In this document: positions 6,982 through 14,008 of the stretch, one piece after another | How positions within the stretch are numbered: position 1 is the stretch's first letter | How the letters are laid out: the number at the start of each line of letters is the position of its first letter | From: Flavicella sp964230805 | GTDB taxonomy: Bacteria; Bacteroidota; Bacteroidia; Flavobacteriales; Flavobacteriaceae | Direction: 5' to 3' | DNA length: 64,000 bases | NCBI GenBank assembly: GCA_964230805.1 | Contig: CAXRIA010000027.1 | Span: 1-64,000 of the forward strand | Program-made: the position numbers and the translations under genes | Notes under the pieces: model-generated | What the model was told of the DNA's origin: nothing | The model's input: only the letters and a program-made list of their open reading frames with translations | Databases searched by the model: none

Positions 6982-7623
6982 ATGGCAGCTAAAAAATACT
7001 CTTACATAGGAATTTCATTTGTCGTGTTGGTGTTTGGCATATGGATGGTCAACGAATGGCAGTCCAGGGTTTCTGTTGAACCGCTTGTGAAATTTGAGAA
7101 AGTTCCTCAATTTTCGTTTGTCAATCAAAATGGTGAAACCATCACAAACAAAGAGTATGAAGGAAAAGTTTATATCGTGGAATTTTTCTTTACCACTTGC
7201 CCTACCATTTGTCCTATTATGACCCAAAACACAGTTTTGCTGCAGCAAAAATTTTATGGAAACCCACATTTTGGGATTGCTTCAATTAGCATCAATCCCA
7301 AACACGATCGACCCGAAGTTTTAAAAGCCTATGCCGCTGAAAAAGGAGCCACCATGAAAAATTGGAATTTTCTCACAGGAGATGAGTCCGAAATCTATAA
7401 ATTTTCAAACGAAGGGTTTCTCTTGTACGCTGGAAAAAATGAAAATGTGGCGGGCGGATTTGAACATTCAGGTTTGTTTGCACTTGTTGACAAACAAGGT
7501 TACATACGTTCTAGAAAAATAAAAGTAGGAGAAAATAGCAATCCGATAAAATTTTATGACGGATTGAGTTCAAAAATGATTGCCATGCTAAAAGAAGATA
7601 TTTCAATCTTGTTAGAAGAATAG
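6982..7623 (+). CDS. SCO1/SenC/PrrC family copper chaperone
   Basis: A 213-residue thioredoxin-fold protein with an N-terminal membrane anchor (about 7-24). The copper-binding CPTIC motif is at Cys73 and Cys77, and the conserved third ligand His162 lies in GGFEHSG. SCO proteins deliver copper to, or reduce, the CuA site of cytochrome oxidase subunit II outside the inner membrane. All three ligands are intact. Its likely client is the CuA-containing CoxB encoded at 25778. It is cotranscribed with the preceding unknown gene and, after 31 bases, a DUF420 gene. Confidence 0.95.
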   Translation: MAAKKYSYIGISFVVLVFGIWMVNEWQSRVSVEPLVKFEKVPQFSFVNQNGETITNKEYEGKVYIVEFFFTTCPTICPIMTQNTVLLQQKFYGNPHFGIASISINPKHDRPEVLKAYAAEKGATMKNWNFLTGDESEIYKFSNEGFLLYAGKNENVAGGFEHSGLFALVDKQGYIRSRKIKVGENSNPIKFYDGLSSKMIAMLKEDISILLEE

Positions 7624-7654
7624 TCTGAATTATAAGCAATAAAAAAGATCAATT

Positions 7655-8170
7655 ATGGAAACTACGAAATACAACAAACCAATCATTGCCTTGTCCATTG
7701 TCATTCCTTTGGCAGTAGCCATTTTATTTGGAGTGAAGATAGATTTGGAATTGCCGTTCTTTTTACCGCCAATTTACGCAACGATCAATGCAATTACCGC
7801 GTTGCTGTTGGTTTTAGCTGTGGTGTCTGTCAAAAAAGGAAAAATCAAACAACATGAATTTTTCATGAAATCGTCAATTATTTTATCCGTCGTTTTTTTG
7901 GTGTTGTATGTTTTGTACCACATGACTTCGGACTCAACAAAATACGGAGGTGAAGGCCTACTGAAATACCTTTATTTCTTCATCCTAATTTCTCACATCG
8001 TATTGTCCATTGCGGTGATCCCATTTGTGTTAATTACCTATGTCAGAGCGGTGACAAATCAAATTGAGTTGCATAAAAAAATTGCCAAATATACCTTTCC
8101 TTTGTGGCTCTATGTGGCAGTAACAGGCGTCGTGGTTTATTGGATGATTTCTCCTTATTACACAATCTAG
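7655..8170 (+). CDS. DUF420 family membrane protein
   Basis: A 171-residue integral membrane protein with five predicted helices and conserved His residues at helix ends (HEFFMKSS, YHMTSDS, HIVLSIAVIPFVL, LHKKIAKYTFPLW). This matches DUF420, a family commonly encoded with heme-copper oxidases and thought to help their assembly; no reaction is established. It begins 31 bases after the SCO gene and ends 10 bases before a small CxxC protein, consistent with one assembly operon. Confidence 0.88.
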   Translation: METTKYNKPIIALSIVIPLAVAILFGVKIDLELPFFLPPIYATINAITALLLVLAVVSVKKGKIKQHEFFMKSSIILSVVFLVLYVLYHMTSDSTKYGGEGLLKYLYFFILISHIVLSIAVIPFVLITYVRAVTNQIELHKKIAKYTFPLWLYVAVTGVVVYWMISPYYTI

Positions 8171-8180
8171 CTATCTCAGC

Positions 8181-8384
8181 ATGAAACCTAGGATTTTCTT
8201 ATTTCTCTTTTTTGTGCCCTTGCTTGCAAAGGGCCAATGCGCGATGTGTAAAGCAGTCGTAGAAAGTGGAGATAAAGGAATGGCAAAGGGGGTGAATGAT
8301 GGCATTGTCTATCTCATGGTGTTTCCCTACCTGCTTGTAGGTTTATTGGCGTATGCTTTGTACCGTTACAAATACAAAAAATAA
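8181..8384 (+). CDS. small exported CxxC membrane protein
   Basis: A 67-residue protein: a hydrophobic signal-like segment (residues 4-16), then GQCAMCKAV with Cys20 and Cys23, a short hydrophilic stretch, a membrane helix (about 41-60) and a basic tail (YRYKYKK). If the first segment is cleaved as a signal peptide, the CxxC would sit at the mature N-terminus on the outer face of the inner membrane. Last gene of the SCO-DUF420 operon, so a copper or thiol role in oxidase assembly is plausible (inference). I know no named family for it. Confidence 0.75.
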   Translation: MKPRIFLFLFFVPLLAKGQCAMCKAVVESGDKGMAKGVNDGIVYLMVFPYLLVGLLAYALYRYKYKK

Positions 8385-8454
8385 AAGTTCGTTTTCTTTC
8401 AAAAATAGAAAAAAGGGAAATTCTGAATCATTCCGTGATTGAAGTTTCGGGTAT

Positions 8455-10485
8455 TTATGAAAGCAATCCTGCTCTTTTTAGGAGCGCATCAGAAGAAGGT
8501 TTTTTCCCTCGGAAGGAAACATACAAGTCCATCGGTTTAATGGTACCTCCTTTTGACAAAACAGTAGATTTAAATTTTTCGCCAATTTCTTTGTTGAAAA
8601 TACCTTTTTCTTGGAAGTATTCAAAGGCATCCGCATCCAAGACCTCTGCCCATTTGTAAGAGTAATAACCAGCAGAATAACCTCCTTGAAAAATATGGGA
8701 AAACGATGTGCTCATGCAATTTTCTACCACGTCTGGATACAATTGCGTTTCTGAAAAAGCCTGCCGTTCGAAATCTTTTACATTGGCTGTTTTTTCTATA
8801 TTCACACTGCCGTGCCATGCCATGTCCAACATGCCGAAACTCAATTGTCTTAAGGTCTGCATGCCCTCTAAAAAGCTGGCTGATTTTTTAATTTTTTGAA
8901 TCAGTTCCATGGGAATCAATTCCCCGGTTTTATAATGTTTTGCAAAGAGTTTCAAGGCCTCCTCTTCGTAACACCAGTTCTCAAAAATTTGACTCGGCAA
9001 TTCCACAAAATCCCATGAAACATTTGTGCCAGAGAGGCTGGCGTAGGTGGTGTTTGCCAGCATGCCGTGCAAACCGTGTCCAAATTCATGAAAAAGCGTA
9101 GTTACCTCGTTAAAGGTTAGCAAGGAGGGTTTGGTTTCGGTCGGTTTTGTGAAATTGCAAACATTTGAAATATGGGGTCTACTATTGCCACCATTTTGGA
9201 TGTATTGACTTTTAAAAGAAGTCATCCAAGCGCCATTTCTTTTTCCCGCTCTTGGAAAAAAATCAGCGTAAAAAATAGCCACATAATTTCCAGATTCGTC
9301 AGTAACTTTATACGTGGTAACATCTTTATGATATACATCGATATCATAGACCTGCTCAAAGGACAATCCAAACAATTTCTGTGTGATTGCAAATGCACCA
9401 TTCAAAACGTTTTCGAGCTGAAAATAGGGTTTCAAGGCCTCCTCATCAAAAGAAAACAATTCTTTTTTTAATTTTTCTGAATAGTAGGCGCCGTCCCATT
9501 TTTGCAGGTTGTCGATTCCGTCTTTTTTTGCGAAGGCTTCCAGTTTTTCAAATTCTTTTTGAGCTGCGGGTTTTGCTTTTTGCAACAATTCATTTGAAAA
9601 ATCAACAACCGTTTTTGGAGTTTCAGCCATCCGTTCTTCCAATACAAAATCAGCATGCGTTTGATACCCCAGCAATTGCGCTCTCTGATGACGGAGCTTG
9701 ACAATTTTTAAAATAATTTGTTGGTTGTCATGTTCATTTCCTTGAAAAGATTTTTTCCCAAAAGCAATGGCCATTTCTTTTCGCAATGCACGATTGTCGA
9801 TGTAGGTCATAAAAGGAATATAACTGGGGTAGTCTAAGGTAAATACCCAGCCTTTTTTATCTTTTTGTTTGGCAGTGAATGCTGCACTTTCCAGAGCCCC
9901 ATCTGGGAGTCCTTCCAATTGTTTCTGATCCGTTATATGAAGCTCGAAAGCGTTTGTTTCGGCCAAAACATTTTCGCCAAAAACCAAGGATAATTTTGAC
10001 AACTCCATATCAATTTCTCGCAACAGACCCTTGTCTTTTTCGTTTAAGTTTGCCCCGTTTCGAGAAAAGTTTTTGTACTGTTTTTCCAACAACATGAGTT
10101 GTTCCTTGTTAATTTTTAAATTATCTTTTTGGTCGTACACGGTCTTTACTTTTTGGAACAAGTCTTCATTCAGACGGATGTCATTTGAAAATTTGGATAA
10201 TTTGGGAGAAACCTCTTGCGCAATGTTTTGAATTTCTTTGTTGGTTTCCGCAGAATTCAAGTTAAAAAAGATACTAGAGATTTGATTTAACAACGCTCCC
10301 GAGCGTTCAAGTGCCTCTGTAGTGTTTTCAAAAGTAGGTGCTTTTGGATTGTTTACAATGCAATTGACCTCCTCTTCTGCTTTTGCAATGGCTGCTTCAA
10401 AAGCAGGTTTAAAATGTTCGTTTCTTATTTTAGAAAAGGGAACCGTTTGAAATGGTGTATCGAATTTTTCTAACAATGGATTCAT
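8455..10485 (-). CDS. M3 family zinc metallopeptidase (Dcp/oligopeptidase A type)
   Basis: 676 residues from the ATG at 10485, which begins MNPLLEKFDTPF as in the family. An in-frame upstream extension to 10620 would overlap the preceding gene and is rejected. The zinc site HEFGH starts at His466, with a downstream Glu in VELPSQIFENW (about residue 495) as third ligand. These enzymes cleave oligopeptides, usually in the cytoplasm or periplasm; no signal peptide is seen, so a cytoplasmic peptide-recycling role is likely. It begins 11 bases after the E1-like gene and is convergent with the oxidase-assembly genes. Confidence 0.95.
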   Translation of the reverse strand: MNPLLEKFDTPFQTVPFSKIRNEHFKPAFEAAIAKAEEEVNCIVNNPKAPTFENTTEALERSGALLNQISSIFFNLNSAETNKEIQNIAQEVSPKLSKFSNDIRLNEDLFQKVKTVYDQKDNLKINKEQLMLLEKQYKNFSRNGANLNEKDKGLLREIDMELSKLSLVFGENVLAETNAFELHITDQKQLEGLPDGALESAAFTAKQKDKKGWVFTLDYPSYIPFMTYIDNRALRKEMAIAFGKKSFQGNEHDNQQIILKIVKLRHQRAQLLGYQTHADFVLEERMAETPKTVVDFSNELLQKAKPAAQKEFEKLEAFAKKDGIDNLQKWDGAYYSEKLKKELFSFDEEALKPYFQLENVLNGAFAITQKLFGLSFEQVYDIDVYHKDVTTYKVTDESGNYVAIFYADFFPRAGKRNGAWMTSFKSQYIQNGGNSRPHISNVCNFTKPTETKPSLLTFNEVTTLFHEFGHGLHGMLANTTYASLSGTNVSWDFVELPSQIFENWCYEEEALKLFAKHYKTGELIPMELIQKIKKSASFLEGMQTLRQLSFGMLDMAWHGSVNIEKTANVKDFERQAFSETQLYPDVVENCMSTSFSHIFQGGYSAGYYSYKWAEVLDADAFEYFQEKGIFNKEIGEKFKSTVLSKGGTIKPMDLYVSFRGKKPSSDALLKRAGLLS

Positions 10486-10496
10486 AAAAAAGTGGT

Positions 10497-11582
10497 TTAT
10501 AAAATATGGAAAGCGGTGCGCCATGCGTCTAATCCACCTGCTAAATTTAGAATGTTTTTTGTCGGGTATTTTTCTCTCGCAATGTCCACAGCAATTTTGC
10601 TTCTTTGTCCGACTTGACAATAAAAGACAAGGTTGTCTTGATCTGATAATTCAAGCAATCGTTGTTGCAATTCATGCAAAGGAATGTGGGTACCACCGAT
10701 ATGAAAATGTTCACGCTCGAATGTTTTTCGTACATCAATCAAGCAGGTATTTTGATTTTGAATCAGTTGCTTTAGTTCTTCCGGAGAGAGGTCGGTTTCA
10801 GAGGCTTGTGCAATTCCGCAGAAGGCATCGTAATCGATTAATTTTTCAATCTTGAGGCTCTTGTTCTTTTCGAAATTTAAAATATTTTGTTGGAGATTCA
10901 AGCTGTTGATAGTGAGCAATTTTCCGCATAAGACCGTTCCAATAGCACAGGCAATTTTTAATACCTCATTCGCTTGGTAGCAACCAACAATTCCTGGCAA
11001 TACACCTAAAACACCCACGTCCGAGCAATTTGGAATGCTGTTGGGAGTCGGGGGGTCCGGGAACAAACATCGGTAGGTGGGTCCGTTTTGATAATTGAAC
11101 ACACTTACCTGTCCCTCAAATTTAAAAATAGCCCCAAAAACTAAGGGTTTTTGGGTAAGAATAGCCGCATCGTTACTCAGGTAACGTGTTTGAAAATTGT
11201 CCGAACCGTCTACGATAATATCGTATTGTTGAAATAGGGAAATCGCATTTTTTGACGTTAGAAAACACGCATGTGTCTCAATAGTAATGTGAGGGTTCAA
11301 TTTGGTGAGTTTCTCTTTCGCACAAGCTACTTTTTGTTTTCCAATATCTTCGTATGAAAATAAAATCTGTCGTTGAAGGTTGCTTTGAGATACCACGTCA
11401 TTGTCAACAATGCCTATCGTTCCTATGCCAGCGGCGGTCAAATATTGGAGAATAGGACATCCCAATCCTCCAGCACCAATGACCAATACTTTGGTGTTTT
11501 TTATTTTTTCCTGTCCAGCAACACCAATTTTGTCTAAAATAAGATGGCGTTGGTAATGTTTTTTTTCCGCTGTCGAAAGCAT
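10497..11582 (-). CDS. MOCS3/Uba4-like E1 enzyme with C-terminal rhodanese domain
   Basis: 361 residues. The adenylating E1 domain has the nucleotide loop GAGGLG (36-41), the DGSDNFQTRY segment (125-134) and the catalytic-type Cys186 in NCSDVGVLG. The rhodanese domain (about 265-361) has its active-site loop at Cys322 (YCQVGQRS). This architecture activates a ubiquitin-like sulfur carrier such as MoaD or ThiS and loads sulfur on it. Compared with MOCS3/MoeB it keeps Cys172 but lacks its CxxC partner and the second CxxC before the IDYDAFCG segment, so no structural zinc is expected. No sulfur-carrier gene is nearby, so the pathway is unresolved. Confidence 0.9.
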   Translation of the reverse strand: MLSTAEKKHYQRHLILDKIGVAGQEKIKNTKVLVIGAGGLGCPILQYLTAAGIGTIGIVDNDVVSQSNLQRQILFSYEDIGKQKVACAKEKLTKLNPHITIETHACFLTSKNAISLFQQYDIIVDGSDNFQTRYLSNDAAILTQKPLVFGAIFKFEGQVSVFNYQNGPTYRCLFPDPPTPNSIPNCSDVGVLGVLPGIVGCYQANEVLKIACAIGTVLCGKLLTINSLNLQQNILNFEKNKSLKIEKLIDYDAFCGIAQASETDLSPEELKQLIQNQNTCLIDVRKTFEREHFHIGGTHIPLHELQQRLLELSDQDNLVFYCQVGQRSKIAVDIAREKYPTKNILNLAGGLDAWRTAFHIL

Positions 11583-11618
11583 GAATTGAAAGTTGGTCTA
11601 AAAAATACAATGAAGTAT

Positions 11619-11649
11619 CAAAAGTAAGTGTTTTTAAAAGTTTATCAAA
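11619..11649 (-). promoter_or_regulatory. promoter of the E1-rhodanese / M3 peptidase operon
   Basis: On the minus strand TTTG (11649-11646), a 19-base spacer and TACTTTTG (11626-11619) match the Bacteroidota promoter. The expected start near 11612 gives a leader of about 30 bases to the ATG at 11582. Confidence 0.7.
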
Positions 11650-11711
11650 GGAGGTTGGGCTATAATAATAGCAAAATATACAGGGATTGTCTGTTTTTTT
11701 TGTATATTTAA

Positions 11712-11758
11712 GGTAGCTATTGAAATAGCAAACACGTTCTATTCAAAAGCCCGCTACC
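11712..11758 (+). promoter_or_regulatory. possible alternative-pairing leader of a small membrane protein gene
   Basis: GCTATT (11716-11721) pairs with AATAGC (11724-11729), while GGTAGC (11712-11717) can pair with GCTACC (11753-11758). The two hairpins share bases and exclude each other. This may be chance. The rest of 11650-11780 has no feature I can name beyond a T-rich tract at 11690-11700. Confidence 0.25.
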
Positions 11759-11792
11759 CCAGTTTAAATTTTTAATCTAAAAAACGGAGGTT

Positions 11793-11999
11793 ATGGTTAC
11801 GAATAATTACCCACCCAAAAGCAGTGAAACTTCTACAGTGATTGCCAGTTTCTTCAGAGCGATCAGATTGTTTTTAAAAGAAAAAACAGAAGGATTGAAT
11901 CTTTTCCAACAAATATTGCTTCTGCTTTATGTTCTGATGACGTTGTTCTTTTTTGTCGCAGCATTTTACTTTGTATTCACCAAGGGATTTAAGTATTGA
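11793..11999 (+). CDS. small single-span membrane protein, unknown function
   Basis: A 68-residue ORF with a polar N-terminus, a basic amphipathic stretch (FFRAIRLFLKEK, about 24-35) and one strong hydrophobic segment (about 43-63) followed by KGFKY. The CGGAGG at 11785-11790 resembles a Shine-Dalgarno sequence but is only two bases from the ATG, which is too close for a normal one. The gene stands alone between the E1-rhodanese promoter and the rimP operon. I recognise no family; it could be a real small protein or a fortuitous ORF, and the membrane-protein composition favours the former. Confidence 0.55.
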   Translation: MVTNNYPPKSSETSTVIASFFRAIRLFLKEKTEGLNLFQQILLLLYVLMTLFFFVAAFYFVFTKGFKY

Positions 12000-12141
12000 T
12001 TTTCTTTTCAATGCGGAGATGTCCTAGGAATTCTATGTAAGTTTGATTGTGGGCAAGAAAGTATTATTTGGCTTTTTTTAAAAATTCAAACCCTATGAGA
12101 ATGATTCCATAGGTTCTTGCGGCTTATTGTTCTTTGATTTT

Positions 12142-12171
12142 TTGTGAATTGGATATTTGTTCCTATATTTG
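12142..12171 (+). promoter_or_regulatory. promoter of rimP-nusA-infB
   Basis: TTG at 12142-12144, a 19-base spacer and TATATTTG at 12164-12171 match the consensus exactly. Transcription from near 12178 would copy a leader of about 62 bases that includes the terminator hairpin at 12203-12229. Upstream, 12000-12140 shows only a weak inverted repeat. Confidence 0.8.
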
Positions 12172-12202
12172 CACCGGAAAAATTAAGATTACTGAGAAAT
12201 GA

Positions 12203-12229
12203 AGGGGACTTGAAAGTCCCCTCTTTTTT
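12203..12229 (+). promoter_or_regulatory. leader terminator hairpin (candidate attenuator) ahead of rimP
   Basis: AGGGGACTTGAAAGTCCCCT (12203-12222) is a perfect GC-rich stem with a tight loop, followed by T residues at 12224-12229. It has every mark of a rho-independent terminator, yet it lies between a consensus promoter (12142-12171) and the rimP start at 12240, only about 25 bases into the transcript. It cannot serve an upstream gene, because the nearest one ends at 11999 and this promoter intervenes. Premature termination controlling the rimP-nusA-infB operon, perhaps by NusA itself, is the simplest reading. Confidence 0.65.
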
Positions 12230-12239
12230 ATCCCAAAAG

Positions 12240-12701
12240 ATGAAGAAAGAACAAATTGAACAATACGTTGAAGAAGCCTTGAAAGAGGATTCCTCTCTGT
12301 TTTTAATAAGTTTAGAAATTTTTCAGGACAATAAGATAAGTATCGTAATTGATGGTGATCACGGAGTTCCTTTGAATGAGTGCATTCGTGTGAGTAGAGC
12401 TGTTGAGGGAAATTTGGACAGAGAAGAAGAAGATTTTAGTCTGGAAGTAAGTTCACCCGATATTACAAAGCCTTTGAAAGTAAAACGTCAGTATGCAAAA
12501 AATAAAGGACGGGTACTAAAGGTGAAAACAGAAGATGAAAAATACGAGGGAAACTTGGAGGAAGTCTCAGAAGATGGAATTTTGCTGACTTGGAAAACAA
12601 GAGAACCCAAACCTGTGGGAAAAGGAAAGATAACCGTAGAGAAAAAAAAGAATATCGCATATAACGAGATAGTAGAAGCAAAAGTGAAGCTAATTTTTTA
12701 A
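12240..12701 (+). CDS. rimP: ribosome maturation factor RimP
   Basis: 153 residues from the ATG at 12240 (MKKEQIEQYVEEAL). An in-frame ATG at 12144 lies inside the promoter and its frame passes through the leader hairpin, so it is rejected. RimP binds the 30S precursor and assists maturation. Conserved VVIDGDHGV-type and CIRVSRAVEGNLD segments (about residues 33-60) are seen, followed by the C-terminal SH3-like domain. It is immediately upstream of nusA (13 bases), the classic rimP-nusA-infB order. Confidence 0.95.
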   Translation: MKKEQIEQYVEEALKEDSSLFLISLEIFQDNKISIVIDGDHGVPLNECIRVSRAVEGNLDREEEDFSLEVSSPDITKPLKVKRQYAKNKGRVLKVKTEDEKYEGNLEEVSEDGILLTWKTREPKPVGKGKITVEKKKNIAYNEIVEAKVKLIF

Positions 12702-12714
12702 GAGTAAGCAATAC

Positions 12715-13965
12715 ATGGAAAATATAGATTTAATCAATTCGTTTTCGGAATTTAAAGACGACAAAAGCATCGATAGAGTAACTTTGATGTCTATTTTAGA
12801 AGAGGTTTTTAGAGCTGCATTAAAACGTAAGTTTGGGTCAGATGAGAATTTTGACATTATTATAAACCCAGACAAAGGAGATTTGGAAATCTGGAGGAAC
12901 AGAGTAGTTGTTGCCGATGGGATGTCTGAAGATGATAACGAAGAAATTGAATTGTCAGAAGCGAGAAAAATTGAACCTGATTTTGAGATTGGAGAAGATG
13001 TTTCTGAAGAAGTAAAATTATTCCAATTAGGAAGAAGAGCAATTTTAGCATTGCGCCAAAATTTAATTTCAAAAATATACGAGCACGACAGCACAAATAT
13101 CTTTAAGCAATTCAAAGAATTGGAAGGAGATTTGTATTCCGCAGAAGTACACCATATCAAACACAACGCTATCATTTTGTTAGATGACGAAGGAAATGAA
13201 CTGGTATTGCCGAAAAGCGAACAAATACGTTCAGACTTCTTTAGAAAAGGAGAATCTGTTCGCGGAATTATCAAAAGTGTAGAGTTGAGGGGGAACAAGC
13301 CAGTAATTTTACTTTCGAGAACGGCACCCGGGTTTTTGACTAAATTATTTGAACAAGAAATACCAGAAGTGTTTGACGGATTGATTACCATAGAGGGCGT
13401 TGCTAGAATACCCGGCGAAAAGGCAAAAATAGCCGTAGACTCCTATGATGATAGAATAGATCCAGTGGGTGCATGTGTGGGAATGAAAGGATCTAGAATT
13501 CACGGAATTGTTCGTGAGTTGGGGAATGAAAATATTGATGTCATCAATTACACTAAAAACACCCAATTGTTCATTGCAAGAGCTTTGAGCCCTGCAAAAA
13601 TAGTCTCTATGGATATCACAGAGGAGCCTGCAGAAGGCAAAAAAGGAAGAGTAAATGTATTTTTAAAGCCAGAAGAAGTTTCGAGAGCCATTGGTAGAGG
13701 AGGAGTCAATATTCGTTTGGCAAGTGAACTGACAGGCTTTGAAATTGATGTTCAACGTGAAGGCGTAGAAGATGAAGACGTGGAATTGACAGAATTTTCT
13801 GACGAAATAGAAGATTGGATCATCCAAGAATTCAAAAATATCGGATTGGACACTGCGAAAAGTGTTCTAGACAAAGATGTAGATGAACTTGTCAAAAGAA
13901 CAGATTTAGAAGAAGAAACCATTTTAGACGTGCAAAGAGTATTAAGAGAAGAATTTGAATCCTAA
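12715..13965 (+). CDS. nusA: transcription termination/antitermination factor NusA
   Basis: 416 residues: an N-terminal RNA-polymerase-binding domain (about 1-130), an S1 domain (about 135-200) and two KH domains (about 200-350). These contain the conserved segments RIPGEKAKIAVDS, GACVGMKGSRIHGIVREL and AIGRGGVNIRLA. An acidic helix-hairpin C-terminal extension completes it. NusA modulates pausing, termination and antitermination, and in Enterobacteria regulates its own operon. The leader hairpin at 12203 would be a natural target for similar autoregulation (inference). It is 43 bases ahead of infB. Confidence 0.97.
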   Translation: MENIDLINSFSEFKDDKSIDRVTLMSILEEVFRAALKRKFGSDENFDIIINPDKGDLEIWRNRVVVADGMSEDDNEEIELSEARKIEPDFEIGEDVSEEVKLFQLGRRAILALRQNLISKIYEHDSTNIFKQFKELEGDLYSAEVHHIKHNAIILLDDEGNELVLPKSEQIRSDFFRKGESVRGIIKSVELRGNKPVILLSRTAPGFLTKLFEQEIPEVFDGLITIEGVARIPGEKAKIAVDSYDDRIDPVGACVGMKGSRIHGIVRELGNENIDVINYTKNTQLFIARALSPAKIVSMDITEEPAEGKKGRVNVFLKPEEVSRAIGRGGVNIRLASELTGFEIDVQREGVEDEDVELTEFSDEIEDWIIQEFKNIGLDTAKSVLDKDVDELVKRTDLEEETILDVQRVLREEFES

Positions 13966-14008
13966 TCTCTGATAGTTGCAATAAAATAAATTAAGTTTAG
14001 ACATAGAT

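Noticed and set aside
8435..10231. Several open frames of 60-105 codons opposite the M3 peptidase gene
   Set aside because: All overlap a clear enzyme gene and show no motif or promoter of their own.
10486..10620. N-terminal extension of the M3 peptidase to 10620
   Set aside because: It would overlap the E1-rhodanese gene and its Cys/His/Arg-rich residues are unlike the family; ATG at 10485 gives the normal N-terminus.
12060..12120. Inverted repeat AACCCTATG / CATAGGTT upstream of the rimP promoter
   Set aside because: It has an unpaired base and a ten-base loop and lacks a T run; probably chance.
12144..12239. Upstream start for rimP at 12144
   Set aside because: The codon is inside the promoter and the extra residues are translated from the leader hairpin.
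12690..13391. 233-codon open frame on the minus strand inside nusA
   Set aside because: It lies wholly opposite nusA, has a Ser- and Asn-rich composition typical of antisense shadows, and has no recognisable motif.
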